From contig DXHY01000004.1 of assembly GCA_019113175.1 (NCBI GenBank), forward strand, positions 1 to 40,712: 40,712 nucleotides of DNA, given 5' to 3'. Made by a program: the position numbers and the translations under genes. Source of the DNA: Candidatus Eisenbergiella stercoravium. GTDB lineage: Bacteria > Bacillota > Clostridia > Lachnospirales > Lachnospiraceae. This document shows, piece after piece, positions 7,720 through 15,691 of the stretch. The notes under the pieces are model-generated. The model saw only the letters and a program-made list of their open reading frames with translations. It did no database searches and was not told the origin of the DNA. Within the stretch, counting starts at the first letter, position 1, and each line of letters opens with the position of its first letter.

Positions 7720-10116
7720 TTATGAAAATAATCCGCATCCGCCCTCCGCCGTTTTTCCTTCCTGTTCAAAGGACAGCAGGAGGGTCTTTCCGTCCCGGTT
7801 TTCTTCCACATTTCCGGTTTCCCAGAGAACCGGGCCGAATGCATCCGGAAGAGAGAGGCGGATACTGTGAGGGCGCGCTGCCTTCAGACAGACCCGGAAG
7901 CTCCGGCTTTCCAGATCCCATTTCATCGAGATGCTTCCTCCCGGATACTGAAAATCCCAAAGGGAACCTTTTTTCAGCCGTTTGGGAAGAGTTGGAAGAA
8001 GTCTGACCAGATCCTCCGAAACATATACCAGCATTTCCTGCACGGCATTCACGTATCCGAGAGCGGCGTCCAGCTGAACGGGGGCCGGATCCATATCCAG
8101 CGTAACGCTCATCCCGCGCCAGTCGTTGTGGAGTGTGAAAAAGTTGGACAGAAGACAGGATTTTGCCATGTTATCCAGACATTCCGCCGCCTTTTCTCCT
8201 TCGTTGAATCTGGCATAGATGGAGGCCATGTGGGCCATGGACCACCCGGTCTGTGCGTCTATCTTTCTCAGGCTGACAGCCTTTTCATATTTTTTCATTT
8301 CCTCGGGCTGATCAATGGAATTTACCTCATGTCCGGGAAATACCGGGTAAATGTGGGACAGGTGCCTGTGATCGTACCGGTCCTCAAACTGGGGGGCCTG
8401 CCATTCCCGGATGGCTCCCAGATCGTTGGAACGATAGGGCGGGATAGAAGCGAGGATTTTTTCCCAGTCCTCTATTTTATCCTGGTACATTCCATACCTT
8501 TTTCCAAGCCGGATCATGCCGGAAAAAAATTCCTTTATGATTGCCAGATCAATGGTGGAATTGATCGTTGTCGGCATGGGATGGGCGATCATCTCCGTCA
8601 GGGGAGGCATAAAATTCTGCGGCGTATTTTCCGGAGAAACGCTCGGATACAGCCTGATAGTACCGTCCGCATTGTACCGGATAAAATCCTCGTAAAAGGC
8701 AGCCGTTTCTTCCAGATACGGACAGATTTCCTTTCGGATATATTCCTCCTCTTCGGGCCTGTAGGACGCATAGGTACAGTAATGCTGTGCAAGCCATCCC
8801 GCAGCGCCCACCCAGTTGATGATTACGGGAACCACCTGGCTCGGTGTGGAGACATGAGGGGTCGTTCCTGCCGTCATGTAGATGCCCCGGCAGCCGAAGA
8901 GCTTTTTGGCATTTTCCCTGTAGATGTCCATTCGGTCATTGTAATAGCGGAACAGGGCCCGGTGATAATCTGCCAGATTCCCCACGAAGCTGTGCCAGTA
9001 GATCATCTGGGTGTTTTCGTTGGCCATGTTATGACTCCAGATCAGATCATAGCCGCCGCCCCAGAGGCCGTACAGGGGAAAAGGGTCCGCTGTCTCGTCT
9101 GTTCCGCTGATAAACAGATAGCGGCCGTATTTCCACATTTTTTCCATGAGCTCCGGCGGCTGTTTGTCCTGATAGGCGCGGGAAAGCAGATCTTCGTTAT
9201 CCGTATTCTGCCAGCCGTCCAATTCCAGCCGGGCGCTGAGATATTTCCTGCAGTGCAGAGGAACATGGCGGGAAAACAGGCTTTCATAAGATTCCGGAAG
9301 GCGTGACAGAAAGGTCTTTGTCCGATGGATGCCATCCCCACCGGCATCTTTGATAAAGGAACGGATGGTCAGAACAATTTCATCGGCTTCTTCTACATAA
9401 ATTCTTCCATACTGAATCTTCTGCTTTCCATTTGTGGTAATCCGTACCGCCATGCCGTAGCGGAGCCCGTCCGTATTGATGGACTGGTAGGTCAGGTAAC
9501 CGTCGGAGGCTTCTGACTGCGCATTTTCCTCCATTGTCCGGCAGGTTTCCGGAATGGGGGTTCCGGGATTGCGATGGAATTCCGTCCGGAAGCTGGCGCT
9601 GATCACGGGCTGCTGCGCACGGATCCGGTATACAGCTATGCCGTCCGCTCTGGAAACAAAACCGTCACAGCGGTAGAATACGCCGCTGTCCGTCCATTGA
9701 CAGGAAGCTTCTCCGGTTTCCATATTCAGAGCTCTTTGATATTCCTGAAATCCCCCTTTTGGGTCAATTTCGATTTTTATGTCAGCAAGGGGAAGGGGAG
9801 ATTCCAACGTGGTCTGATAGCCCTTTTCCCTTAGCTCGTTGACGATTTCCCAGCTGGCTTCCCGGTATTCGCCCCTGTCCATTTTTGCGCGCATGCGTTC
9901 CAGCGCGTCGTGGACATCGGGGAGCGTGTCCTCAAACCCTCCATACCACAGCTCTCCGTCCGTGATCATGATGGTCTGCAGTCTGGTGCCTCCATAAAAG
10001 CTGGCTCCCATGCGGCCGTTTCCGCATACCAGCGCCTCTCTCCAGGTATCTCTCCACCAGGATGCAGGATAGTGCATGGTGAGCGTGTCTCTTGTTACTT
10101 CGATTTTTTTGAGCAT
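7720..10116 (-). CDS. GH95-like glycoside hydrolase (alpha-L-fucosidase/galactosidase family)
   Basis: A 798-residue protein resembling glycoside hydrolase family 95, inverting enzymes that remove alpha-L-fucose or related sugars. The N-terminal domain carries the family pattern EALVCGNGRMGASFYGG..ITDGELWYGG. The (alpha/alpha)6 barrel shows SVSPENTPQNF near residue 495, TINSTIDLAIIKEFF, DHRHLSHIYPVFPG, and GWSMAHMASIYARF. The C-terminus shows LVRLLPTLPKRLKKG and PGGSISMKWD. There is no signal peptide, so it should act in the cytoplasm on imported oligosaccharides. The segment that usually reads like FQIDGNFG is replaced by a sequence with PVQLDAALGYV, so the active site may be modified and the substrate may differ from fucosides. 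The GGAGG site lies about 14 bases from the ATG, which is long. It is divergent from the AraC gene. Confidence 0.8.
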   Translation of the reverse strand: MLKKIEVTRDTLTMHYPASWWRDTWREALVCGNGRMGASFYGGTRLQTIMITDGELWYGGFEDTLPDVHDALERMRAKMDRGEYREASWEIVNELREKGYQTTLESPLPLADIKIEIDPKGGFQEYQRALNMETGEASCQWTDSGVFYRCDGFVSRADGIAVYRIRAQQPVISASFRTEFHRNPGTPIPETCRTMEENAQSEASDGYLTYQSINTDGLRYGMAVRITTNGKQKIQYGRIYVEEADEIVLTIRSFIKDAGGDGIHRTKTFLSRLPESYESLFSRHVPLHCRKYLSARLELDGWQNTDNEDLLSRAYQDKQPPELMEKMWKYGRYLFISGTDETADPFPLYGLWGGGYDLIWSHNMANENTQMIYWHSFVGNLADYHRALFRYYNDRMDIYRENAKKLFGCRGIYMTAGTTPHVSTPSQVVPVIINWVGAAGWLAQHYCTYASYRPEEEEYIRKEICPYLEETAAFYEDFIRYNADGTIRLYPSVSPENTPQNFMPPLTEMIAHPMPTTINSTIDLAIIKEFFSGMIRLGKRYGMYQDKIEDWEKILASIPPYRSNDLGAIREWQAPQFEDRYDHRHLSHIYPVFPGHEVNSIDQPEEMKKYEKAVSLRKIDAQTGWSMAHMASIYARFNEGEKAAECLDNMAKSCLLSNFFTLHNDWRGMSVTLDMDPAPVQLDAALGYVNAVQEMLVYVSEDLVRLLPTLPKRLKKGSLWDFQYPGGSISMKWDLESRSFRVCLKAARPHSIRLSLPDAFGPVLWETGNVEENRDGKTLLLSFEQEGKTAEGGCGLFS

Positions 10117-10138
10117 TTTGCGTATCTGTCCTCCGAAT

Positions 10139-10174
10139 GCCGCATAATGGAAACAGGTTATGCGGCTGATTATA
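10139..10174 (-). promoter_or_regulatory. Promoter and perfect inverted repeat upstream of the GH95-like gene
   Basis: A -10 hexamer TATAAT lies on the minus strand at 10174-10169 with no good -35, as expected of an activator-dependent promoter. Overlapping the predicted start site is a perfect 9-bp-arm inverted repeat, GCCGCATAA (10139-10147) with TTATGCGGC (10158-10166). It could be an operator for the divergent AraC protein or a 5'-UTR hairpin. Confidence 0.5.
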
Positions 10175-10230
10175 GAATCAGTTTATGACTTTATTATATG
10201 AATAAACAGGAAATGGATTTAGAGGATATT

Positions 10231-10302
10231 TTGACATATTTTTATGAATTATGTCATATTTTCGAGGGGTTTATTGAATTTTTGCAGACTTTTTGCTACT
10301 AT
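10231..10302 (+). promoter_or_regulatory. Promoter and operator-like repeat of the AraC gene
   Basis: TTGAAT (10274-10279) and TACTAT (10297-10302) are 17 bases apart and give a start site about 25 bases before the araC-type start codon. Upstream, TGACATA (10232-10238) and TATGTCA (10250-10256) form an inverted repeat with an 11-base spacer. The half-site spacing suits a dimeric AraC-type regulator acting on the divergent promoters. Confidence 0.5.
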
Positions 10303-10334
10303 ATATTAAAATTCTGCCTGAAAAAGGAGTCATT

Positions 10335-11201
10335 ATGAAGCTGCAGGTATATTCGATAGACTGTTCTTTTGTGCTGGATTGCATAAAATTCCATATTTTT
10401 CAGATTTCCCGTGGAACTGTCGCAGAGGTCCCGGCTCACAGTCATGGAGCGGGTAATTATGAAATTCACTACCTTTCCAGTGGATCCGGAACTGCGAAAA
10501 TTGCGGACCACAGCTATGCGGTGGAAACGAATACACTTTATATGACCGGACCCTTTGTGGAACATTCTCAGTTTCCTTCCGGGGATTCCCCGTTAGTGGA
10601 GTATTGTATCAACCTGCAGGCAGAAGAGACCGACGGCTGGAAAAAGAATGCTCTGTCCGATCTGTTTTTTTCCAATCCGGCCTGGTTTGGTCAGGACAGG
10701 CAGAATCTGCTTCCCCTGCTGCAGCAGATATTCCGGGAGCTGGAGGAGAAAAGGCTCGGATACGCGGGCCAGATATCAGCTCTATTGGCTCAGTGTATGA
10801 TCGCGTTGGTACGAAACTATGAAATGGCCTTACAGCCGGAATCCTGCAAAAAGGGCACGGGAAAGGCATCAGCTTCCCCTTTGTCGGATAAGGCGATGCT
10901 TGTGGAACGTTATTTTCTCTATGAATATGAACATCTTTCTCTGGAAGAGCTCGCGGAACAGCTCGGCTTTTCCGTCAGACAGACTCAGCGTTTCCTGCAG
11001 GAGCATTATGGAAAAACCTTCCGTGAAAAGAAAGAGGAAAGCCGGATGGCCGCCGCGCTGCTGCTCCTTTCCGCTTCAGGGGAAAGCGTTACATCTATTT
11101 CGGAAAAGCTGGGGTTTGCGTCGGTAGAATATTTTTCCTCGTGCTTTAAAAAATTCCATGGAAGGACGCCAAGGGATTACCGGAAATCTCTGGGGCAATA
11201 A
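10335..11201 (+). CDS. AraC-family transcriptional regulator with cupin sensor domain
   Basis: A 288-residue regulator. The N-terminal half is a cupin-like ligand-binding domain (PAHSHGAGNYEIHYLSSGSG, about residues 33-55, with typical His residues). The C-terminal about 100 residues form the double helix-turn-helix of the AraC family: LSLEELAEQLGFSVRQTQRFLQEHYG and VTSISEKLGFASVEYFSSCFKKFHGRTPRDYR. I chose the ATG at 10335 because AAAAAGGAG precedes it; the in-frame start at 10293 lies inside the promoter. The gene is divergent from the GH95-like gene and sugar-binding lipoprotein, so it probably activates them in response to a sugar and may control itself. Confidence 0.93.
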   Translation: MKLQVYSIDCSFVLDCIKFHIFQISRGTVAEVPAHSHGAGNYEIHYLSSGSGTAKIADHSYAVETNTLYMTGPFVEHSQFPSGDSPLVEYCINLQAEETDGWKKNALSDLFFSNPAWFGQDRQNLLPLLQQIFRELEEKRLGYAGQISALLAQCMIALVRNYEMALQPESCKKGTGKASASPLSDKAMLVERYFLYEYEHLSLEELAEQLGFSVRQTQRFLQEHYGKTFREKKEESRMAAALLLLSASGESVTSISEKLGFASVEYFSSCFKKFHGRTPRDYRKSLGQ

Positions 11202-11291
11202 TTGAGGCATTCGACGGACTTTGTCCTGCCGGAAAAAACAAGGTCTGCATCCATGAGCCGGTGGAAAGAAAATTGAAGATCGGAAAAAGAA

Positions 11292-11320
11292 TAGACTTTC
11301 CATCGGGGTTGTGCTAAGAT
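11292..11320 (+). promoter_or_regulatory. Promoter of the coiled-coil protein gene
   Basis: TAGACT (11292-11297) is separated by 17 bases from TAAGAT (11315-11320), which also has the extended TGC element. The predicted start site is about 40 bases before the ATG at 11369. Confidence 0.55.
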
Positions 11321-11368
11321 GAATGAGTGAAAGAGCACGGGAAGCATGGCGGATAGAAAGGATATAGT

Positions 11369-11779
11369 ATGGACAAAGAGACAAAAGACATGTTCAATCT
11401 GATTCTCCAGAAGCTTGATGGCATGGATAAAAGATTCGATGCCATGGATGTGCGGCTTGACGGCATGGATAAAAGATTCGACGCCATGGATGCGCGGCTC
11501 GACGGCATGGATAAAAGATTTGATGCCATGGATGAGAGGCTCGACATCATGGATGAGAAAATTGATGCCATGAATACGGAGCTGCGTTATGTCAGAGTCA
11601 GGCTGGAGAACGAAATTGCAGAAAACATCAAGCGTGTCGCCGAAGGACATATGGATTTGTCCAGAAATCTTCATGAAGCCATGAAACCCCAGACGGAAAT
11701 TGAAATGCTGGTAATCAGGGTGAACAGCCTTGAAACCAAAGTCAGAGACCTTCAGCATAAGGTTTCAATCATTTCCTGA
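11369..11779 (+). CDS. Small coiled-coil protein with 14-residue repeats
   Basis: A 136-residue hydrophilic protein without a signal peptide or membrane segment. Residues about 15-72 are built from 14-residue repeats of the form DGMDKRFDAMDxRL, three near-perfect and a fourth degenerate. Met, Phe/Ile and Leu fall in a heptad-like a/d pattern, so a parallel coiled coil is expected, and a second coiled coil follows at LVIRVNSLETKVRDLQHKV. Many clostridial genomes encode such repeat proteins, mostly annotated as hypothetical; I assign no function. AAAGGATAT precedes the ATG. It is monocistronic, bounded by its own promoter and terminator. Confidence 0.8.
   Translation: MDKETKDMFNLILQKLDGMDKRFDAMDVRLDGMDKRFDAMDARLDGMDKRFDAMDERLDIMDEKIDAMNTELRYVRVRLENEIAENIKRVAEGHMDLSRNLHEAMKPQTEIEMLVIRVNSLETKVRDLQHKVSIIS
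11417..11584 (+). repeat. 42-bp tandem repeats inside the coiled-coil gene
   Basis: Three copies of a 42-base unit (11417-11458, 11459-11500, 11501-11542) differ at only a few, mostly silent, positions. A fourth diverged copy spans 11543-11584. Each unit encodes 14 residues, so copy-number change would keep the reading frame. Confidence 0.9.
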
Positions 11780-11822
11780 CGGGAGCAGGCAGCTGGGGAA
11801 TGCCTGCAGTGGTGTCGGCTGG

Positions 11823-11870
11823 AAAGGAGTGCGGATCCCGTCAGGTGATGGGGGCCGCATTCCTTTTTTT
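11823..11870 (+). terminator. Strong intrinsic terminator after the coiled-coil gene
   Basis: AAAGGAGTGCGG (11823-11834) pairs with CCGCATTCCTTT (11855-11866, one G-U pair), and the T-run continues to 11870. Confidence 0.9.
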
Positions 11871-11964
11871 CGCGGGTAACGAGCCGGACGGATATGCCTG
11901 CCTGTTCATCCGGGGGCCGCTGCGTAAGGCAGAGAACAGAGACTGAACGGAAAGGAACAAGAAA

Positions 11965-12783
11965 ATGGAAAATCACAGAATTCACTACATCTGTTTTCCG
12001 GGAGGAAAGTCTAAGGTACTGACATTAAGCTATGACGACGGACGTCTGGAGGACCGCCGGCTGGTGAAACTCATGAACGAAAACGGCATCAGGGGTACCT
12101 TTCACCTGAACTCCGGACTGAAGGACTGGCCCGACCGGATTCCGGCGGAGGAATGGAAGAAACTGTATCAGGGACATGAGATTTCCTGCCATACGGTGCT
12201 GCATCCCACCATCAGCCGTTGTCCTCTGGAGCAGGTCGCTCTGCAGGTGCTGGAGGACAGAAGGGAGCTGGAGCGGATCGCAGGATACCCGGTGCGGGGG
12301 CTCTCCTATCCCAATGGCTCCTACAGCAGAGAAATCGTGCAGCTCCTTCCCGGACTCGGCATTGAATATGCCAGAACCGTGGAAGAAACGGGCGGATTTG
12401 GCATGCCGGAGGATTTTCTGACCTGGAAGGCCACCTGCCATCATAAGCACGGGCTGATGGAGCGGGCAAGGGAGTTTGCCGAACTGTACAAAACCCAGTA
12501 TCTCTATATGATGTACGTCTGGGGCCACAGCTATGAGTTTACTGCGGACGACAACTGGGAGCTGATGGAGGAATTCTGCCGGTTTATCGGCGGAAGGGAC
12601 GACATCTGGTATGCCACCAATATTGAAATTGTGGACTATATGAAGGCCGCACGGAACCTGAAATTTACCGTGGACGGCGATCTGGTATATAATCCCGGCG
12701 CGCTTCCTGTCTGGATCAGCGTGGAGGAGAACGGAGAAAAAAGAATGGCAGAGATCGGCGCGGGACAGACGGTGCGCCTGTAA
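11965..12783 (+). CDS. Polysaccharide deacetylase-like (NodB/CE4 fold) protein
   Basis: A 272-residue protein of the carbohydrate esterase 4-like fold. Motif 1 is LTLSYDDG with Asp24/Asp25. The metal-binding H-x3-H is SCHTVLHPT (His76, His80), and motif 3 is GLSYPNGSY. A small C-terminal tail (about residues 235-272) looks like a beta strand appendage. No signal peptide is present, so the substrate is cytoplasmic, unlike secreted peptidoglycan deacetylases. It sits 34 bases ahead of a GH28 pectinase-like enzyme, so a role in deacetylating imported pectic oligosaccharides is reasonable but inferred. Start codon chosen after GGAAAGGAACAAG. Confidence 0.85.
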   Translation: MENHRIHYICFPGGKSKVLTLSYDDGRLEDRRLVKLMNENGIRGTFHLNSGLKDWPDRIPAEEWKKLYQGHEISCHTVLHPTISRCPLEQVALQVLEDRRELERIAGYPVRGLSYPNGSYSREIVQLLPGLGIEYARTVEETGGFGMPEDFLTWKATCHHKHGLMERAREFAELYKTQYLYMMYVWGHSYEFTADDNWELMEEFCRFIGGRDDIWYATNIEIVDYMKAARNLKFTVDGDLVYNPGALPVWISVEENGEKRMAEIGAGQTVRL

Positions 12784-12817
12784 GGAAAAACAAAAAGGCA
12801 GAAAGGAAAGGCACAGC

Positions 12818-14143
12818 ATGGATTATAACATTCTGGAATATGGGGCCGTAGGAGACGGCGTAAAAAAATGTACGGAGGCCATTCAGGCGGCGGTGGATGC
12901 CTGCAGCCGAAAAGGCGGAAGGGTGGTGATCCCCGCAGGAAAATATCTGTCCGGCGGCATCCGCCTGCGCTCCAATGTGGAGCTTCATCTGGAAAACGGG
13001 GCGGAGCTCATTTCCACCCTGGAAAAGGAAGACATGATCGATTTTGCCCGGGAATTTGAAGGAGAAGGGATAGACGGCATGGACGGCGGCTGCTTTCTGT
13101 TCGCCCGTCATGAAAAGAACATCACCATTTCAGGATATGGGAAGATCGACGGCAGAGGACGGGAGGTTTTCTTTGACGGAGATGTGGACAACGGCTTTCA
13201 TGAGTGCCCTCTGTTTGTAAAGGGCTTCCGGCCCCGCACCACCTATCTGGAGGATGTGGAAAATCTGACCGTCCGGGACGTCACTTTTTATGACGCCGCA
13301 TTCTGGACCCTGCACATGGCGGGCTGCAGGAATGTGATGGTGGACGGCATCCGCATTCTGAACGATGACCGGGGGCCCAACAATGACGGTATAGATCCTG
13401 ACTGCTGTAAAAATGTGGTGATCAGAGGCTGTATCATCGAAGCCGGAGACGACGCCGTCGTGGTCAAGGCGACAGGTCCCATGCATGAAAAATACGGCGA
13501 TTGCGAGAACATCGTCATTCAGGGCTGCACCATGCATTCCAGGGATTCTGCTCTGAAAATCGGTACGGAGACATGGGGAAATATCCGGAACATCATCTTA
13601 AGCGACTGCGTGGTCTGGGACTGCTCCCGCGGCGTGAGCATCTGGTCCAAAGACGGAGGAACCATTTCCGATATCACGATTCATCATGTGACGGGTAATA
13701 CCAGACGCTATGCGGACGGCGTGATACCCGGACAGGGAGCGCCCAGATGGTGGGGGAAGGGAGAACCTGTTTTTCTGTCCTCCACAAAGAGATCCGGATG
13801 CGACCGGGTTCCCGGAAAAATCAGCGGTGTGGTCATGGATCACATTCACCTCAGGTCTGAATCCTGCATTTTCCTGGGCGGGGAGGACTATGCTCCCATC
13901 GAGGATATCCGTCTGGAAAACATGGATATTCTGTGGACAAAACAGAGTCCCCATATGCCCGGCGTATTTGACGAACAGCCGTCGGAGCGGGATGTTTATG
14001 AGCATGAGATTCCCTGCGTGTATGCCAGAAGCGTGAACGGCCTGACCGTTTCCGGGCGCTTCCGCGTGGATGATTCCTTAAGCGGCGTGATCCGGAAAAA
14101 ACAGATTCTGGAAGACTGTACGGATGCGGAGATTGATGCATAG
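12818..14143 (+). CDS. Glycoside hydrolase family 28 (polygalacturonase-like)
   Basis: A 441-residue right-handed beta-helix enzyme of family GH28, which hydrolyses galacturonan or rhamnogalacturonan linkages. The N-terminus is classic (NILEYGAVGDGVKKCTEAIQ). The catalytic aspartates are in GPNNDGIDPD (Asp190) and EAGDDAVVVK (Asp211, Asp212). The usual GHG loop is replaced by a region reading RDSALKIGTETWGN, as in the exo-acting or intracellular subgroup. No signal peptide is present, so it likely trims imported oligogalacturonides in the cytoplasm, in concert with the deacetylase-like protein upstream (34-base gap) and the GH105 at 36371. GAAAGGAAAGG precedes the ATG. Confidence 0.93.
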   Translation: MDYNILEYGAVGDGVKKCTEAIQAAVDACSRKGGRVVIPAGKYLSGGIRLRSNVELHLENGAELISTLEKEDMIDFAREFEGEGIDGMDGGCFLFARHEKNITISGYGKIDGRGREVFFDGDVDNGFHECPLFVKGFRPRTTYLEDVENLTVRDVTFYDAAFWTLHMAGCRNVMVDGIRILNDDRGPNNDGIDPDCCKNVVIRGCIIEAGDDAVVVKATGPMHEKYGDCENIVIQGCTMHSRDSALKIGTETWGNIRNIILSDCVVWDCSRGVSIWSKDGGTISDITIHHVTGNTRRYADGVIPGQGAPRWWGKGEPVFLSSTKRSGCDRVPGKISGVVMDHIHLRSESCIFLGGEDYAPIEDIRLENMDILWTKQSPHMPGVFDEQPSERDVYEHEIPCVYARSVNGLTVSGRFRVDDSLSGVIRKKQILEDCTDAEIDA

Positions 14144-14222
14144 GTGCGGAGACTGGTGCGCAGGATACTTTCCCGGTAAATGGCTGCTCATGCAGGCATG
14201 ACGATTGCCTGTCCGGCTTATC

Positions 14223-14272
14223 AAATCAAAATCCCGCCGACAGCACTCCTGCTGCAGACGGGATTCTGATTT
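14223..14272 (+). terminator. Hairpin after the GH28 gene
   Basis: AAATCAAAATCCCG (14223-14236) pairs with CGGGATTCTGATTT (14259-14272) with one mismatch and encloses a smaller CAGCA..TGCTG hairpin. The following T-run is short on both strands. It is the only candidate terminator for the deacetylase-GH28 operon. The rest of the gene-free stretch 14144-14535 holds the promoter below and nothing else I recognise. Confidence 0.5.
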
Positions 14273-14398
14273 AGGGGGGATTTTTCCGGAACATCTGCAA
14301 GGCTGTCCCGGTATTTTTATCATCAAAGGAGGGGGTTTTTGATGATACTAACAGGATTCCCCGCTCCGGCGCTTTTATACATGAGAATGAAACTTTTA

Positions 14399-14444
14399 TG
14401 GACTTTACCGGAATTTTGTTATATACTAACATCTGAATCAGATG
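14399..14444 (+). promoter_or_regulatory. Promoter and palindromic operator candidate of the SEC-C gene
   Basis: TGGACT (14399-14404) and TATACT (14422-14427) are 17 bases apart. Starting two bases further on is a 15-base perfect palindrome, CATCTGA-A-TCAGATG (14430-14444), lying over the predicted start site where a repressor would bind. Confidence 0.45.
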
Positions 14445-14535
14445 AGAAAGACGGAAACGGAACGCGCTGGCTGCTCCGAACCGTTTTTTCTGAAAAAATA
14501 CGGCCTGCCTGCAGGCTGCAGATGAGGTGATTACT

Positions 14536-15042
14536 ATGGCATTACTGGAACAGTGGAGAGCGATGGCTTATTCGGAGAAAGCCAATAAGGGCGACCTTCA
14601 GAGGCTGTGGGCTTCCTATTTTCAAAAGGAAAAGGAGATTTACGCGCAGCTTCTGAAGAATCCGGACGAGGTGGTCCGCGGCACCGTAAAGGAGCTGGCT
14701 GACAAATACGGCGTTGACATCATGACCATGACGGGCTTTCTGGATGGCATTGATGAGAGCCTGGTGGAGGCCAATCCCATCGAGGAGATGGAGGAGGATA
14801 CGCAGGTGAATCTGGGCTTTGACAAGGAGCGCCTGTACAAAAACATGGTTGCCGCCGGAGCGGACTGGCTGTACAACCTGGAGGAGTGGAACGATATCTT
14901 CGACGAGGAGACGAGAAAGGCTCTTTATAAGGAGCAGAAATCTTCCACCACCATCGTGAAGGAGAAGAAGATTTATCCCAATGATCCCTGCCCCTGCGGA
15001 AGCGGCAAGAAGTATAAGAAGTGCTGCGGCAGGAATAAATAG
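14536..15042 (+). CDS. SEC-C motif zinc-binding protein
   Basis: A 168-residue cytoplasmic protein. The C-terminal 20 residues are a SEC-C zinc-binding motif ([20 protein letters not shown]), the same as at the end of SecA. The N-terminal about 140 residues are alpha-helical and acidic, a conserved but uncharacterised arrangement in Firmicutes. SEC-C motifs usually bind SecB, ribosomes or other partners, so an accessory role in protein targeting is possible. I chose ATG 14536 over the in-frame GTG 14527 because GAGGTGA lies at ribosome-site distance. The next gene begins 5 bases after its stop codon. Confidence 0.88.
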   Translation: MALLEQWRAMAYSEKANKGDLQRLWASYFQKEKEIYAQLLKNPDEVVRGTVKELADKYGVDIMTMTGFLDGIDESLVEANPIEEMEEDTQVNLGFDKERLYKNMVAAGADWLYNLEEWNDIFDEETRKALYKEQKSSTTIVKEKKIYPNDPCPCGSGKKYKKCCGRNK

Positions 15043-15046
15043 GACG

Positions 15047-15523
15047 ATGAAAAGCAGAATTCAGGATGCGGTAAACATGTTTGAATCCGGCTATGCCTGT
15101 GCCCAGTCCGTTTTTACCACCTATGCGGACCTGTTTGGAATGGACCGGGAAACGGCGCTGAAGCTTTCGGGCCCTTTAAGCGCGGGAGTCGGAAGAATGC
15201 GCGAGGTCTGCGGAACCGTTTCCGCGATGGCGATGCTTTCCGGCCTGAAGAAGGGCTTTACCGATCCGGAGGATCTGGAGGGAAAGGCGGAGACCTACGC
15301 GCTGGTACGCCGCATGAGCGATGAGCTGAAGGCGGAACACGGCTCCATCCTGTGCCGGGAGCTCCTCGGCCTGCCGGAGGGTGTGGAACGGGAGGAAAGC
15401 GTGAAACCGCAGGAACGGACGCCGGAGTATTACGCAATGAGACCCTGCAGCGGCCTTGTCAGAACCGCTGCCCGGATTGTGGAAACGCGGCTTCTGCCGG
15501 AGCTTTTTTCCGCAGAAGCATGA
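15047..15523 (+). CDS. C-GCAxxG-C-C family (putative redox) protein
   Basis: A 158-residue protein of the C_GCAxxG_C_C family, which carries conserved cysteines in a mainly helical fold and is common in anaerobes. It is thought to be redox- or metal-related, but no activity is established. The Cys pattern is visible: GYACAQSVF near the N-terminus, GRMREVCGTVSAM around residues 47-59, LCRELLG near residue 104, and RPCSGLVRTAARIVE near the end. The start at 15047 is only 4 bases past the SEC-C stop codon, so the two are translationally linked. It sits just before a cluster of thiol-redox genes. Confidence 0.85.
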   Translation: MKSRIQDAVNMFESGYACAQSVFTTYADLFGMDRETALKLSGPLSAGVGRMREVCGTVSAMAMLSGLKKGFTDPEDLEGKAETYALVRRMSDELKAEHGSILCRELLGLPEGVEREESVKPQERTPEYYAMRPCSGLVRTAARIVETRLLPELFSAEA

Positions 15524-15560
15524 AAACTGAATCAGAGAAGCTGAAAGATATTCAGGGGTT

Positions 15561-15615
15561 AAAAGGCGCTGTCGACAGCCCCGGCGGAAGGCCGGAGCGT
15601 TGGCGGCGCCTTTTT
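15561..15615 (+). terminator. Intrinsic terminator of the SEC-C operon
   Basis: AAAAGGCGC (15561-15569) pairs with GCGCCTTTT (15606-15614) around an internally paired CCGGC..GCCGG stretch. A T-run follows. Confidence 0.75.
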
Positions 15616-15691
15616 CCGGTGAACTGAATGAAAAGGAAGCCTGTGCGGAATAAGCGCAGAGATGGCAGAAGTAAGGAAAACGGGGAAAAAT

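Noticed and set aside
7867-9306. 479-codon open frame on the plus strand across the GH95-like gene
   Set aside because: No ribosome site, low-complexity composition and no family resemblance; it lies wholly antisense to a gene with clear motifs.
14339-14530. 63-codon open frame before the SEC-C gene
   Set aside because: It runs across the predicted promoter and palindrome and shows no family or conserved composition; GGAGGGGG upstream is suggestive but not enough.
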